From Agromyces sp. H66 (lineage in GTDB: Bacteria; Actinomycetota; Actinomycetes; Actinomycetales; Microbacteriaceae), in the NCBI RefSeq assembly GCF_004959775.1, contig NZ_SJZG01000008.1, forward strand, positions 62,001 to 126,000: DNA of 64,000 nt, in the 5' to 3' direction. Below the pieces are notes generated by a model. It saw nothing but the letters and a program-made list of their open reading frames with translations, did not search any database and had not been told where the DNA came from. Shown piece after piece: positions 48,597 through 56,858 of the stretch. The first letter of the stretch is position 1. The number at the start of each line of letters is the position of its first letter. Made by a program: the position numbers and the translations under genes.

Positions 48597-49330
48597 ACGT
48601 CAGGCGGCTGGCCGCCCCGGTCGCGATGGCCGGCATCGCGGTCTGCGCCGCCGCGGTCGCCCTCACCGTCACCGGTGCGTTCGGGATCTCGCTGTTCGAG
48701 CCGCCGGGTACCGAAGTCGTGGCGGCGGGCGAGACCGGGGGCCTCGACGGCGAGGAAGCGAGCGGGGCCACCGTCGACCCACCGGCCACGGAGCTGTTCC
48801 ACTCCGAGCTCGTGTCGATCGAGGACCAGTCCGAGTACATGGGGCGCGAGCAGGTCATCGCCGAGTGCATGGCCGAGAAGGGCGTAGACTACCTGCCCGC
48901 GGCGCCGTGGCTCAATCAGGATCGGCAGCCGCGCGGGCTGAGCTACGAGCAGTCGATCATCTGGCTCAACGCGTTCTACGGCGAGGCGCGCGAGTCCTGG
49001 TCGGCGCCCGCTTCAGACTGGCAACGGCGAGGATGCCTTGGGGTGGGCGATCACGCCGTGGAGGTCGCCCGGGCGGCCGGAACCCCGCTCTCCGCGCCCC
49101 TGCCCGAACCCGACCCGAACGCGTTGACCGAGGAGGAGGAGTGGGCGGCGTTCCAGGAGGCGATCGCGTCGTGCATGGCCGAGGAGGGCTTCGGTGCGTT
49201 CGACGACGGCACGGACGAATGGTGGGACGCGATGTACGGTGACGCAGGCACCGGTGCCGCCTATCGCTGGGAGGACGCGGGATGCGACGGTTACGCCGTG
49301 CACGTGACCGGTAACGACAACATGCATTGA
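48593..49330 (+). CDS. Exported Cys-containing protein, last gene of the PadR operon
   Basis: 245 aa from a GTG overlapping the previous stop (GTGA), with GGAGGAGG about 6 nt before. One N-terminal helix (VAMAGIAVCAAAVALTVTGAFG), then an outer domain with Cys in VIAECMAEKG, RGCLGVGD, IASCMAEEG and DAGCDGYAVH. The two C-M-A-E-x-G units look like an internal duplication. It resembles the lipoprotein at 14548-15309 in the layout of these Cys. Function unknown. Confidence 0.65.
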   Translation: MNVRRLAAPVAMAGIAVCAAAVALTVTGAFGISLFEPPGTEVVAAGETGGLDGEEASGATVDPPATELFHSELVSIEDQSEYMGREQVIAECMAEKGVDYLPAAPWLNQDRQPRGLSYEQSIIWLNAFYGEARESWSAPASDWQRRGCLGVGDHAVEVARAAGTPLSAPLPEPDPNALTEEEEWAAFQEAIASCMAEEGFGAFDDGTDEWWDAMYGDAGTGAAYRWEDAGCDGYAVHVTGNDNMH

Positions 49331-49567
49331 GCGTTCGGGCGCGGCATCCGCTCGCCGATTGTTCCGGTCGCGGGCGGCAGCGCGTTCGCCGGTCCACCTT
49401 CTGCATATCGACCCGGCAGAGAGCGACGAGTCAGTCGATGATCCGTTGAGGGCTGCGGTGCGCATGGACTCCGCTGAACTCGTTCCGCCGATCGGAAGCG
49501 GGCTCGTCCGATCGAGTACCTCGAGATCGAGTGCTCCGCGGCGCCGACACCATGATCCGAATGTCGT

Positions 49568-49596
49568 CGAAGTGATATTGGATTGCAAGCACTATG
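49568..49596. repeat. 29-bp shared element, copy B, upstream of the rhamnosidase
   Basis: CGAAGTGATATTGGATTGCA followed by AGCACTATG, differing from copy A (44517-44545) at two positions. It lies 45 bp before the rhamnosidase ATG in a 310-bp gap that otherwise shows no feature I can support. Likely a regulator-binding site or promoter part shared with the MBL gene. Confidence 0.75.
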
Positions 49597-49640
49597 GGCG
49601 AACACGTGGAACGGCCGGCCCGGCCGAGGAATCGGCATTA

Positions 49641-52007
49641 ATGCGGATGCCGACGAGCGACGATCCTGCTTACCGTGTATCGGTGACCGCCGTTGAGATG
49701 GAGTCCGCCCTGCCGATGATCGCGTGGCGTGCCCGCATGATCGCCGCCGACACCGACTTCGACGGTGCTCCGTTGTTCCGGGGGGAGTTCCAGCTCGATG
49801 ACGGGCACGGGGATGTCGTGGCGGCCACGTTGCGCGTGTCGGCACTGGGGGTCGTCGAGGCTTGGGTGAACGGTTCCGCGGCCTCCGACGAACTGCTCAC
49901 GCCGGGATGGACGAGCTATGAATGGCGCGTGCGCTATGCGGAGTGGGATGTCACTGCGCTCGTCGCCCCGACGACGGTGATCGGACTCGCGGCCGGCAAC
50001 GGCTGGTACCGGGGACGCCTCGGTTGGACCGGGGGATCCGGATACTACGGTGACGAACTCGGGGCGTTCGCCGAACTCCGCGTGAGCTTCGCGGATGGAC
50101 ATGTGCAGGTGGTCGGCACCGACGACTCGTGGACGGCCGGACCTTCGCCCACGACCGCCAACGACCTCTACGACGGTCAGAGCATCGATGCCCGCCGGCG
50201 CAGCGATGCGTGGCTGCGACCCGGCTTCGACCACGATGCCTGGAGTGGTGTGCATGCGCTCGACTTCGACGTCGCGCGGCTCACGCCATATCTCGGGCCG
50301 CCCGTGCGACGGCAGGAGGCGATCGCACCGGTGCGAGTCTGGGAATCCGACCGGGGAACGGTGCTCGTCGATTTCGGGCAGAACCTCGTCGGCTGGGTTC
50401 GTGTCGAGGTCGCAGGCGAGGAGGGCAGCACCCTCACGTTGCATCATGCCGAGGTGCTGGAGCAGGGTGAACTCGGAACGCGGCCCCTCCGCACGGCGGA
50501 CGCAACGGATCGATACACCCTGTCGGGCGGGTTCGACGTGTTCGAGCCGACGTTCACGTTCCACGGATTCCGCTATGCGGAGGTCGAGGGCTGGCCGGGG
50601 GGTGCGGCGGCACTCCGCGCGCATGGCGGGCTCGCCGCCGTCGTCGTGACGTCCGACCTGCGGAGGATCGGCCGATTCGCGACATCCGACCCACTGCTCA
50701 ATCGCCTGCACGAGAACGCCGTCTGGGGCATGCGCGGCAACTTCCTCGACGTGCCGACCGACTGTCCCCAACGCGATGAACGTCTCGGCTGGACAGGTGA
50801 CATCGCCGTGTTCGCGCCCAGCGCTGTGTTCCTCGCGGACGCGGGCGACTTCCTGAGGGACTGGCTGCACGACCTCGCCCTGGAGCAGCAGCATCACGAC
50901 GGGCGGGTGCCGTTCGTCGTGCCCGATGTCGTCAAGTACATCGACCATGGATCGTCCCTTCTCAAGGATGAGACGACCGCGATCTGGAGCGACGCCGCCG
51001 TCTGGGTGCCGTGGGCGGTCTGGATGGCGTACGGCGATCGCCGGGTGCTGGAGGAGCAGTGGCCGTCCATGGTCAGCCATGCGCGGCGCGTACGGGGGCT
51101 GCTGTCGCCGAACGGTTTGTGGGACACGGGTTTCCAGTTCGGCGACTGGCTCGACCCCGATGCGCCGCCCTCGGCTCCATGGGAGGCCAAGGCGGATCGC
51201 GGAGTGGTCGCGACGATCTGCGCGTACCGGACGGCATCACTGGTCGCGCGTGCCGCCGGTGCGCTCGGCGAGGACGCAGCCGTCCGCGAGTTCCGGGGGA
51301 TGGCCGAGGGACTCCGCGCCGCATTCACGCAGCACTACCTCGACTCCGGCCGGATCGTGAGCGACTGCACGACCGTGTACGCGCTCGCGATCGCGTTCGA
51401 CATCCTCGAGGAAGCCGATCGCCGTGCGGCCGGGGCGCGGCTCGCGGAACTCGTTCGTGCGAGTGGACACCGCATCTCCACCGGTTTCGCCGGAACCCCC
51501 TACGTCATGGACGCGTTGACTCGAACGGGGTACCTCGACGACGCGTACCGGCTCCTGCTGCAGCGGGATTGCCCGTCCTGGCTGTACCCCGTGACGATGG
51601 GTGCGACCACCATCTGGGAGCGTTGGGATTCGATGCTGCCCGACGGCAGCATCAACCCCGGCGAGATGACGAGCTTCAACCACTACGCGCTCGGTGCTGT
51701 CGTCGATTGGCTGCACCGGACGGTCGGAGGCCTGGCTGCGCTCGAGCCCGGGTACCGACGCATCCTCGTGGCGCCCCGGCCCGGCGGTGGGATCGACTGG
51801 GCCGAGACGAGCCTCGAGACGCCGCACGGCAGGGCAGCGGTGCGGTGGTCCGTCGAATCAGGAACGTTCACGGTGGTCGCCGAGGTGCCGGAAGGAACCG
51901 CCGCGGTGCTTCGGTTGCCCGGCGTGGCTGACGAATCAGTCGGGCCCGGCCGGCACCGTCGATCGGTGCGCCTCCCGGTGGACCTGTTCTCCGTCACCGC
52001 CGGCTGA
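49641..52007 (+). CDS. Alpha-L-rhamnosidase (GH78)
   Basis: 788 aa. GH78: N-terminal beta domains with VEAWVNGSAASDELLTPGWTSYEWR (near 57) and a second near 180-330, then the six-hairpin barrel. The signature VPTDCPQRDERLGWTGDIAVF near 371 and MGATTIWERWDSM with NPGEMTSFNHYALGAVVDWL near 650-690 hold the catalytic Glu/Asp residues. It removes terminal alpha-L-rhamnose from glycosides or polysaccharides. No signal peptide, so it acts on imported oligosaccharides. Only an AGGA is seen upstream; the start is uncertain by a few codons. Probably co-regulated with the sugar locus downstream. Confidence 0.9.
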   Translation: MRMPTSDDPAYRVSVTAVEMESALPMIAWRARMIAADTDFDGAPLFRGEFQLDDGHGDVVAATLRVSALGVVEAWVNGSAASDELLTPGWTSYEWRVRYAEWDVTALVAPTTVIGLAAGNGWYRGRLGWTGGSGYYGDELGAFAELRVSFADGHVQVVGTDDSWTAGPSPTTANDLYDGQSIDARRRSDAWLRPGFDHDAWSGVHALDFDVARLTPYLGPPVRRQEAIAPVRVWESDRGTVLVDFGQNLVGWVRVEVAGEEGSTLTLHHAEVLEQGELGTRPLRTADATDRYTLSGGFDVFEPTFTFHGFRYAEVEGWPGGAAALRAHGGLAAVVVTSDLRRIGRFATSDPLLNRLHENAVWGMRGNFLDVPTDCPQRDERLGWTGDIAVFAPSAVFLADAGDFLRDWLHDLALEQQHHDGRVPFVVPDVVKYIDHGSSLLKDETTAIWSDAAVWVPWAVWMAYGDRRVLEEQWPSMVSHARRVRGLLSPNGLWDTGFQFGDWLDPDAPPSAPWEAKADRGVVATICAYRTASLVARAAGALGEDAAVREFRGMAEGLRAAFTQHYLDSGRIVSDCTTVYALAIAFDILEEADRRAAGARLAELVRASGHRISTGFAGTPYVMDALTRTGYLDDAYRLLLQRDCPSWLYPVTMGATTIWERWDSMLPDGSINPGEMTSFNHYALGAVVDWLHRTVGGLAALEPGYRRILVAPRPGGGIDWAETSLETPHGRAAVRWSVESGTFTVVAEVPEGTAAVLRLPGVADESVGPGRHRRSVRLPVDLFSVTAG

Positions 52008-52010
52008 CTG

Positions 52011-52040
52011 GGGGAACGACCCGACAGCGGGCCGTTCCCC
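52011..52040. terminator. Bidirectional hairpin between convergent genes
   Basis: GGGGAACG at 52011-52018 pairs with CGTTCCCC at 52033-52040. It lies between the rhamnosidase stop and the converging gene at 52085 and would serve both strands. No U-tract. Confidence 0.75.
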
Positions 52041-52084
52041 TCCCCACCGGCGTTCCCCGTTCGGCCGCCGGATACGCAGGCGCA

Positions 52085-53026
52085 TCACGACACGGGCAGC
52101 GCCAAGCCGGCGGCGTGCGGTCGGGAGAAGGCGATCTCGGCTCCAGAACGCTCGACCTCGTCGAGACCGAGGCGCGCCCGGCGCACACGACTCCGGGCGA
52201 GCGAGATCGTCGTCGCCTCGAGGTGGCTTCCCGATGGGTACACGTCCGGTGCGTTGCGCAACCCGAACTTCACGTACATCGGCGCCGCCGCGGCGATGAG
52301 GTCGGCGATCTCGTGGTGTCGGACGAACCCGCCGATGTTGTCGGGCGCCTCGACGTACACGTCGAGTGGCAACGAGGTCGCCCTGCGCAGGCTTGCGATC
52401 TGCGCCAGGGTGAGGTCGGTCGGCACGTTGATGGTCGAGGCGCCGAGCCGTTCTGCGACAGCGGCCGTCGCGGCATTCGCGATCGGCAGCATCACCGATG
52501 TCTTCGCCTGCATGTCAGCCGGGAGGTCGCCGCTCCGCTTGAGCTCGCCGAACACTGCGAGAACGCCGAAGTCCGCCACGAGCACGCTGCGGATACCGAG
52601 GTCGGCCGCGCGGCGGATCTGGTTGACGGCGGCAGCGAGTTGCTCGGGTCCTCGTGCCGCCGCGGCGATGGCAGCGCCTGCGGCCGAGGAGCTCATCGCG
52701 GAGGCATCCCAACCTGCACCGGGCCGCGCGAACAGCGAGACCTCCACCCCCGCGGATGCGGCGATGTCGGCCATCCGCCGGATCTCGCGATCGGTGAGCA
52801 TACCCACACCGGACCCCTGCGACGCCCGGGTCACCGGGACGTCGAGCCGTGCTGCTTCGTCGAGGACCGCCTCGAGGCACGCCGGCCCTTCGACGCTGGG
52901 GATCTCGACTCGGGCGGGAGCTCCGTCGGGGAAGGACTCCGCGGACCGTTGCAGCGGTGCCCACGGGTCGTGCTCGAGGGTCGAGCGCAGGTCTCCTCGG
53001 GGAACGATCGTCGTGGCGCTGGTCAT
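52085..53026 (-). CDS. TIM-barrel protein, U32-peptidase-like
   Basis: 313 aa. Alternating strand and helix over the whole length, with ASAGVEVSLFARPGAG near 92, LGIRSVLVADFGVLAVFGEL near 145, MLPIANAATAAVAERLGAS near 178, PTDLTLAQIASLRRATSLPLDVYVEAP near 200 and MYVKFGLRNAPDVYPSG near 250. The YVEAP and V-P-T-D layout resembles peptidase U32/collagenase-like TIM barrels, but the usual Cys cluster is absent. A barrel enzyme acting on the sugar-derived compound is more likely. GAGAGGA precedes the ATG, which overlaps the oxidoreductase stop (ATGA). Confidence 0.65.
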   Translation of the reverse strand: MTSATTIVPRGDLRSTLEHDPWAPLQRSAESFPDGAPARVEIPSVEGPACLEAVLDEAARLDVPVTRASQGSGVGMLTDREIRRMADIAASAGVEVSLFARPGAGWDASAMSSSAAGAAIAAAARGPEQLAAAVNQIRRAADLGIRSVLVADFGVLAVFGELKRSGDLPADMQAKTSVMLPIANAATAAVAERLGASTINVPTDLTLAQIASLRRATSLPLDVYVEAPDNIGGFVRHHEIADLIAAAAPMYVKFGLRNAPDVYPSGSHLEATTISLARSRVRRARLGLDEVERSGAEIAFSRPHAAGLALPVS

Positions 53027-54024
53027 GTCTGGTCCTCTCTGTCGGTCGGCGGGCGGATGCCGCGAGTGGTCGTTGCGTTCATCGAGACGGCGTCGATGAC
53101 CTCGGCGACCACGGCGGCGTCGTCGAGGGTGGAAGCCGGTTCGGCCTCGCCGCGGAGCACGTCGCGGAACGCGCGAGCCTGATGCTCGTAGGTCTCGACG
53201 TACAGCGGCATGCCGAAGGTGAAGGGGCCGTCGGGGTCGATGGTCGTGGCGCTGCGCCACGAGTACGACGTCGTTCCCGTCGTCCCGAGCGCTTTGACCG
53301 AGAAGGTGCCCGGGTCGGGGCCGAGGTCGTCGACCGCGAACGTGCCGTACAGCATCGCAAGCGTGCCGTCGTCGTACTCCCATACCATCCACGCCTGGTC
53401 GTCGGAGTCGAGCCGGGACCATCCGGTCGTGGACACGCCGCCGTGCACCCGGTCCGGCCGGCCGAGGGTCGCAAGTGCGATGTACGCGTGGTGCACCATG
53501 ACTTCGCGGAGCACCCCTCCGTAGTGACCGGCGAGTTCCTCGTCGTGGCGAATGGCGTACGAGATATGGAGTGACCTGGTCCTGCCGATCATGCCGTCGT
53601 GCACGTGCCGGACGAGTCTGGCGCACTCGGGCTGGTGAAGGTAGTTGTGGCCGGGGATGATGACCACTCCTGCCTCTCGCGCGACGCGTTCGAGCGCGCG
53701 AATCTCGTCGGGGTGCTCGGCCACGGGCTTCTCGACGAAGACGTGCTTGCCGGACCCGATCGCCCGTCGTGCGATCGGCAGGTGCACGGCGGTCGGCGCG
53801 GCGATGAACACGGCATCGACGTCGTCGGCGTCGAGCAGCTCGTCGATACCGGCGCCCCGGGCGTCGAAGCGTCCGGCGAGGTCGGCGGCCCGCTCGGCTC
53901 GCATGTCGGCGACGCCGACGAGTGCGAGGCCGGGAACCGCAGCGATCGCGCTCGCGTGCAGTCGGCCGGCGGCGCCGGCGCCGATCAGGCCGATACGGAT
54001 CGGGCCGTTCGTCGCGGTCAGCAC
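53023..54024 (-). CDS. Gfo/Idh/MocA-family oxidoreductase
   Basis: 333 aa from a GTG. NAD-binding Rossmann motif IRIGLIGAGAAGRLHASAI, then FIAAPTAVHLPIARRAIGSGKHVFVEKPVAEH; the E-K-P motif provides the catalytic Lys. The C-terminal domain has the H-H site (REVMVHHAYIALATLG). Oxidises or reduces a sugar or cyclitol hydroxyl. The GTG at 54024 sits across the stop of the cyclase gene; a longer frame to 54081 would overlap that gene by 64 bp. Confidence 0.85.
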   Translation of the reverse strand: MLTATNGPIRIGLIGAGAAGRLHASAIAAVPGLALVGVADMRAERAADLAGRFDARGAGIDELLDADDVDAVFIAAPTAVHLPIARRAIGSGKHVFVEKPVAEHPDEIRALERVAREAGVVIIPGHNYLHQPECARLVRHVHDGMIGRTRSLHISYAIRHDEELAGHYGGVLREVMVHHAYIALATLGRPDRVHGGVSTTGWSRLDSDDQAWMVWEYDDGTLAMLYGTFAVDDLGPDPGTFSVKALGTTGTTSYSWRSATTIDPDGPFTFGMPLYVETYEHQARAFRDVLRGEAEPASTLDDAAVVAEVIDAVSMNATTTRGIRPPTDREDQT

Positions 54025-54872
54025 ATCAGCACCGGTCGCACCCAGGAGCCCGTTGCGCCGGTGATCTTCAGCGGCAGGCACACGAGCATGCCCACGGCGA
54101 CCTCGTCGTCGGCGACCTCTTCGAGCGTGAGGTTCTCGATGAGGTGCACGCCGCGATCGACGAGCATCGCCTTGTGGGTGGTGTGTGATTCGTCGGGGAA
54201 CGGCAGCGGTTCGGTCCCGGTGGTGTCGGTGCCGAGCACGGCCATGCCCTGCTCGTGGAGCCAGATCGCTGCGTCCGGTCCGATGCCGGGTTGTGCTGCC
54301 TGGTAGGCGTCGGGATCGCTGAGGTACTGGCGCGACTTGCCGGTGCGAATGCAGACGATGTCACCGAAGCGGATGGACAGCTCGGTCGCATCGAGCACTC
54401 GCCGGATGTCGTCGACAGTGACCTCGTATCCGTCGGGCAGCGGGTCGCGTCCGAGGACTCCGGCGACGTCGAGCACGAGAGCACGGCCGACGATCGGCGG
54501 CACGCGCTCCATGCCGTGCACGCTGAATCCGCGGTCGCGGCGGACGTCGCCCACCGCGGCGCCGCCGAAGATCCGGCCGTTCGCGGAGACGTGGGCGAGT
54601 CCGTCGATGTGGGTGCTCACGTGGAGGGCGCCGGTGATCGTCTCGGCGGCGAACTCGTGCGCGTGCCCGGCACGCACGCATTCCTCGGGCGTCGTGCGCC
54701 AGGTGAACGAGAACGGCGTGAACGCACCGGGGGCGCCCTGCGGCACCCGCTCGCTGAGTTCCTGGCCGAGGTCGTACACGCGACCGGTGCGCACCAGTGC
54801 AGCCGCGTCTCGCACGTGCTCGTTCGTCAGCCTGGACAGGGCGCCGTGGGTCATCGTCGACTCGTCGGGCAA
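54018..54872 (-). CDS. Cyclase-family metal-dependent hydrolase
   Basis: 284 aa. Cyclase (kynurenine formamidase-like) fold: VSTHIDGLAHVSANG near 88 matches the metal motif H-x-G-T-H-x-D-x-P-x-H loosely, and IVCIRTGKSRQYL and MAVLGTDTTGTEPLP complete the site. Related enzymes open lactones or amides. In this locus a lactone or cyclic sugar acid is plausible. A TTG at 54872 has GAGAGGAG 6 nt upstream; an ATG six codons later (54854) is the alternative. Confidence 0.8.
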   Translation of the reverse strand: MPDESTMTHGALSRLTNEHVRDAAALVRTGRVYDLGQELSERVPQGAPGAFTPFSFTWRTTPEECVRAGHAHEFAAETITGALHVSTHIDGLAHVSANGRIFGGAAVGDVRRDRGFSVHGMERVPPIVGRALVLDVAGVLGRDPLPDGYEVTVDDIRRVLDATELSIRFGDIVCIRTGKSRQYLSDPDAYQAAQPGIGPDAAIWLHEQGMAVLGTDTTGTEPLPFPDESHTTHKAMLVDRGVHLIENLTLEEVADDEVAVGMLVCLPLKITGATGSWVRPVLMC

Positions 54873-54885
54873 CCGGGTCTCCTCT

Positions 54886-54920
54886 CAGTCGGTCCGACTG
54901 GCGGTCGTTCACTGCCAGTC
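54886..54920. promoter_or_regulatory. Palindromes before the cyclase gene
   Basis: CAGTCGG-T-CCGACTG is a perfect 7-1-7 palindrome at 54886-54900. Next to it, GACTGGC (54896-54902) pairs with GCCAGTC (54914-54920). The site lies in the 59-bp gap after the GntR gene and may be an operator or an RNA hairpin that sets cyclase expression. Confidence 0.5.
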
Positions 54921-54931
54921 AGTCGTTGGTG

Positions 54932-55654
54932 TCAACGCTCCGGTGCCTCGGTCTGCAGGACCGGAAGCAGATGCGACAGCCGCTTCTCCGCCCGACGGAT
55001 GTGCTTGTCGCTGAGAAACACGAACAACTCGCCGTCGCGGTCGTTCAGCGCGTCGACGAGCGCGTGGTGCTCGGCCTGCGCCTCGTCGAAGTCGATGACG
55101 CCGACCCCGGTGTAGAGCCGACTGACGTGGAGGTGGAAGTGCAGGCTCTGCCATGCCGAGAGCAGGAACTCGTTCCCCGACAGCCGCACGATCTCGCGAT
55201 GCAGGTCGCTGTCGAGCCGGCTGAACGCGGAGTACTGCTCGTACGAACCGCGATGCTCGATCGAATTCATCCGGTCGACCAGCTCGGCGAGGCGATCGAC
55301 GTCGGACTGCTGGAGGTCGCGCACCCAGGCCAATGGCCGGTCGTCCGCTCCTCGGGCGGCCGCCATCTCGATGGCGTGGCGTGCCGAGAAGAGTCGGTGG
55401 AACGCCGAGGAGTCGAGCAGCGGAGCGACGCGGTACCCGCGGTTGGCGTCGGCCCGGGCGAGGCCGACGGCCGCAATGCGGTTCAGCGCCTCACGCACGG
55501 GCGTGATGCTCATCTCCAGTTCGCTGGCCAGAGCATCGATTCGAAGGTAGTCGCCGGGTTCGACATCCTGCGCGAAGATCCGTTCCGCGATGAACTCGAA
55601 GGCCTCGTCGACACGCGAGGGCCTGGCCCGGCCTGGGACCGTGAGTGTGCTCAT
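54932..55654 (-). CDS. GntR-family (FCD) transcriptional regulator
   Basis: 240 aa. N-terminal winged helix (DEAFEFIAERIFAQDVEPGDYLRIDALASELEMSITPVREAL), then an all-helical FCD ligand domain with metal-site residues in RLDSDLHREIVRLSG, HFHLHVSRLY and AQAEHHALVDALN. Acts as a repressor that responds to a sugar acid or similar ligand. Divergent from the ABC importer; operators lie between them. Confidence 0.9.
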   Translation of the reverse strand: MSTLTVPGRARPSRVDEAFEFIAERIFAQDVEPGDYLRIDALASELEMSITPVREALNRIAAVGLARADANRGYRVAPLLDSSAFHRLFSARHAIEMAAARGADDRPLAWVRDLQQSDVDRLAELVDRMNSIEHRGSYEQYSAFSRLDSDLHREIVRLSGNEFLLSAWQSLHFHLHVSRLYTGVGVIDFDEAQAEHHALVDALNDRDGELFVFLSDKHIRRAEKRLSHLLPVLQTEAPER

Positions 55655-55656
55655 AG

Positions 55657-55744
55657 GAATACATCATGCATCTTCTGGAGGCGAATCTCAATCCTTGCCG
55701 TCAAGAATGAGGCTTGTGCAACCCGATCATGCATGATATTCCTT
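55657..55744. promoter_or_regulatory. GntR operator pair in the divergent gap
   Basis: A perfect 12-bp palindrome ATCATGCATGAT at 55726-55737 is followed by ATTCCT. The sequence AGGAATACATCATGCAT at 55655-55671 is nearly its mirror image, so each site has an ATGCATGAT core and an ATTCC flank. One lies next to the GntR start and one before the importer gene, so both directions can be repressed. Confidence 0.65.
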
Positions 55745-55780
55745 CTGTAACCCGACTCCCCTTTGACAGGAGGCTCCAAC

Positions 55781-56857
55781 GTGAAGCACATCTCCGGGCT
55801 GTCGTCCGCCCTGGCCATCTCAGCGACGGTGCTGCTGATGGCCGGTTGCGCGACCGCCTCGAACGATTCCGCAGAACCCGCCGCGGCGGCCGGCGAAGGC
55901 CGGTACACGCAACAGGACGTGACGGATGCCACCGGCATCCACGATGTGACATCCGTGTTCTCGGTGCCCAAGCAGCTGCCCGACGACCTGAACCTCGCCT
56001 ACATCAACCCGTCGCTGGCGACATCGTTCTTCAAGGCGATGAGCGATGGCTACAAAGCCGCTGCCGACTTCTACGGCGTCGACCTGCACGAGGCAGACCT
56101 CGGCAACTTCAATTTCGCCGACGCGGTGAACAAGTACGACACGCTTGCCGTCTTCGAGCCCGAAGTGGTCGGCATCCTCACGCCGTCCGGCGCCGGGCTC
56201 GTCGACCGCACGCGAGCCGACGGCGTGAAGCTCCTCGCGAGCGGCATCCCCATCGAGGGCGCCGACGGTTTCATCGGTACTCCCGAGCGCGAGACCGGGA
56301 TGCTCGCCGGAACGGTGCTCGCGGACGGCGTTGCGCCGCTGCTCGAAGACGAGTGGGCGGGTCGCGAGCTCGTGTTCGTCGGTCTCGGCCAGGCCGCGAT
56401 CCCGACGACGATGGAACGCGTCGAGAGCGGCCTCGAGGGATTCGAGGCGGCCGGCATTCAGCCGGCCTCCGCGGAGTTCCCCGATCTCGGCAAGTCGGCG
56501 ACGGTCGCCGACGGGACTCGCATCATGGCGGACTTCCTCACCGCGCATCCCGATCAGGTGCTCGCGGTGGTCGCGATGAACGACCAGGCGGGCGTGGGTG
56601 CCCTGCAGGCGGTCCAGGCCGCAGGTCGCCAGGACGACGTTCGCATCGTCACGATCGGCGCCGATGAGGTCGGCCGGTCGGCCTTCAAGAACGACGACGG
56701 CATCATCGTGGGCGAGGTCGACCTGAATCCGTGGGGTGCGGGTTGGCGATGGGTCGAAGCGGCGATCGCCCTCTCGATGGACGAGGAGTTCGTCATTCCG
56801 GCACCCGACCGCGTCATCACTCGCGACAACGTCGCCGAGTTGTACCCGGAGGACTGA
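55781..56857 (+). CDS. Sugar ABC transporter substrate-binding lipoprotein
   Basis: 358 aa from a GTG with AGGAGG 7 nt upstream. Signal peptide with lipobox LLMAGC. The mature part is a type I periplasmic-binding fold (RbsB/FrcB class): LNLAYINPSLATSFFKAMSDGYKAAADFYG near 68, FEPEVVGILTPSGAGLVD near 120 and VVAMNDQAGVGALQAVQAAG near 265. It captures a monosaccharide or sugar acid outside the membrane and feeds the permease encoded next. Confidence 0.88.
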   Translation: MKHISGLSSALAISATVLLMAGCATASNDSAEPAAAAGEGRYTQQDVTDATGIHDVTSVFSVPKQLPDDLNLAYINPSLATSFFKAMSDGYKAAADFYGVDLHEADLGNFNFADAVNKYDTLAVFEPEVVGILTPSGAGLVDRTRADGVKLLASGIPIEGADGFIGTPERETGMLAGTVLADGVAPLLEDEWAGRELVFVGLGQAAIPTTMERVESGLEGFEAAGIQPASAEFPDLGKSATVADGTRIMADFLTAHPDQVLAVVAMNDQAGVGALQAVQAAGRQDDVRIVTIGADEVGRSAFKNDDGIIVGEVDLNPWGAGWRWVEAAIALSMDEEFVIPAPDRVITRDNVAELYPED

Positions 56858-56858
56858 C

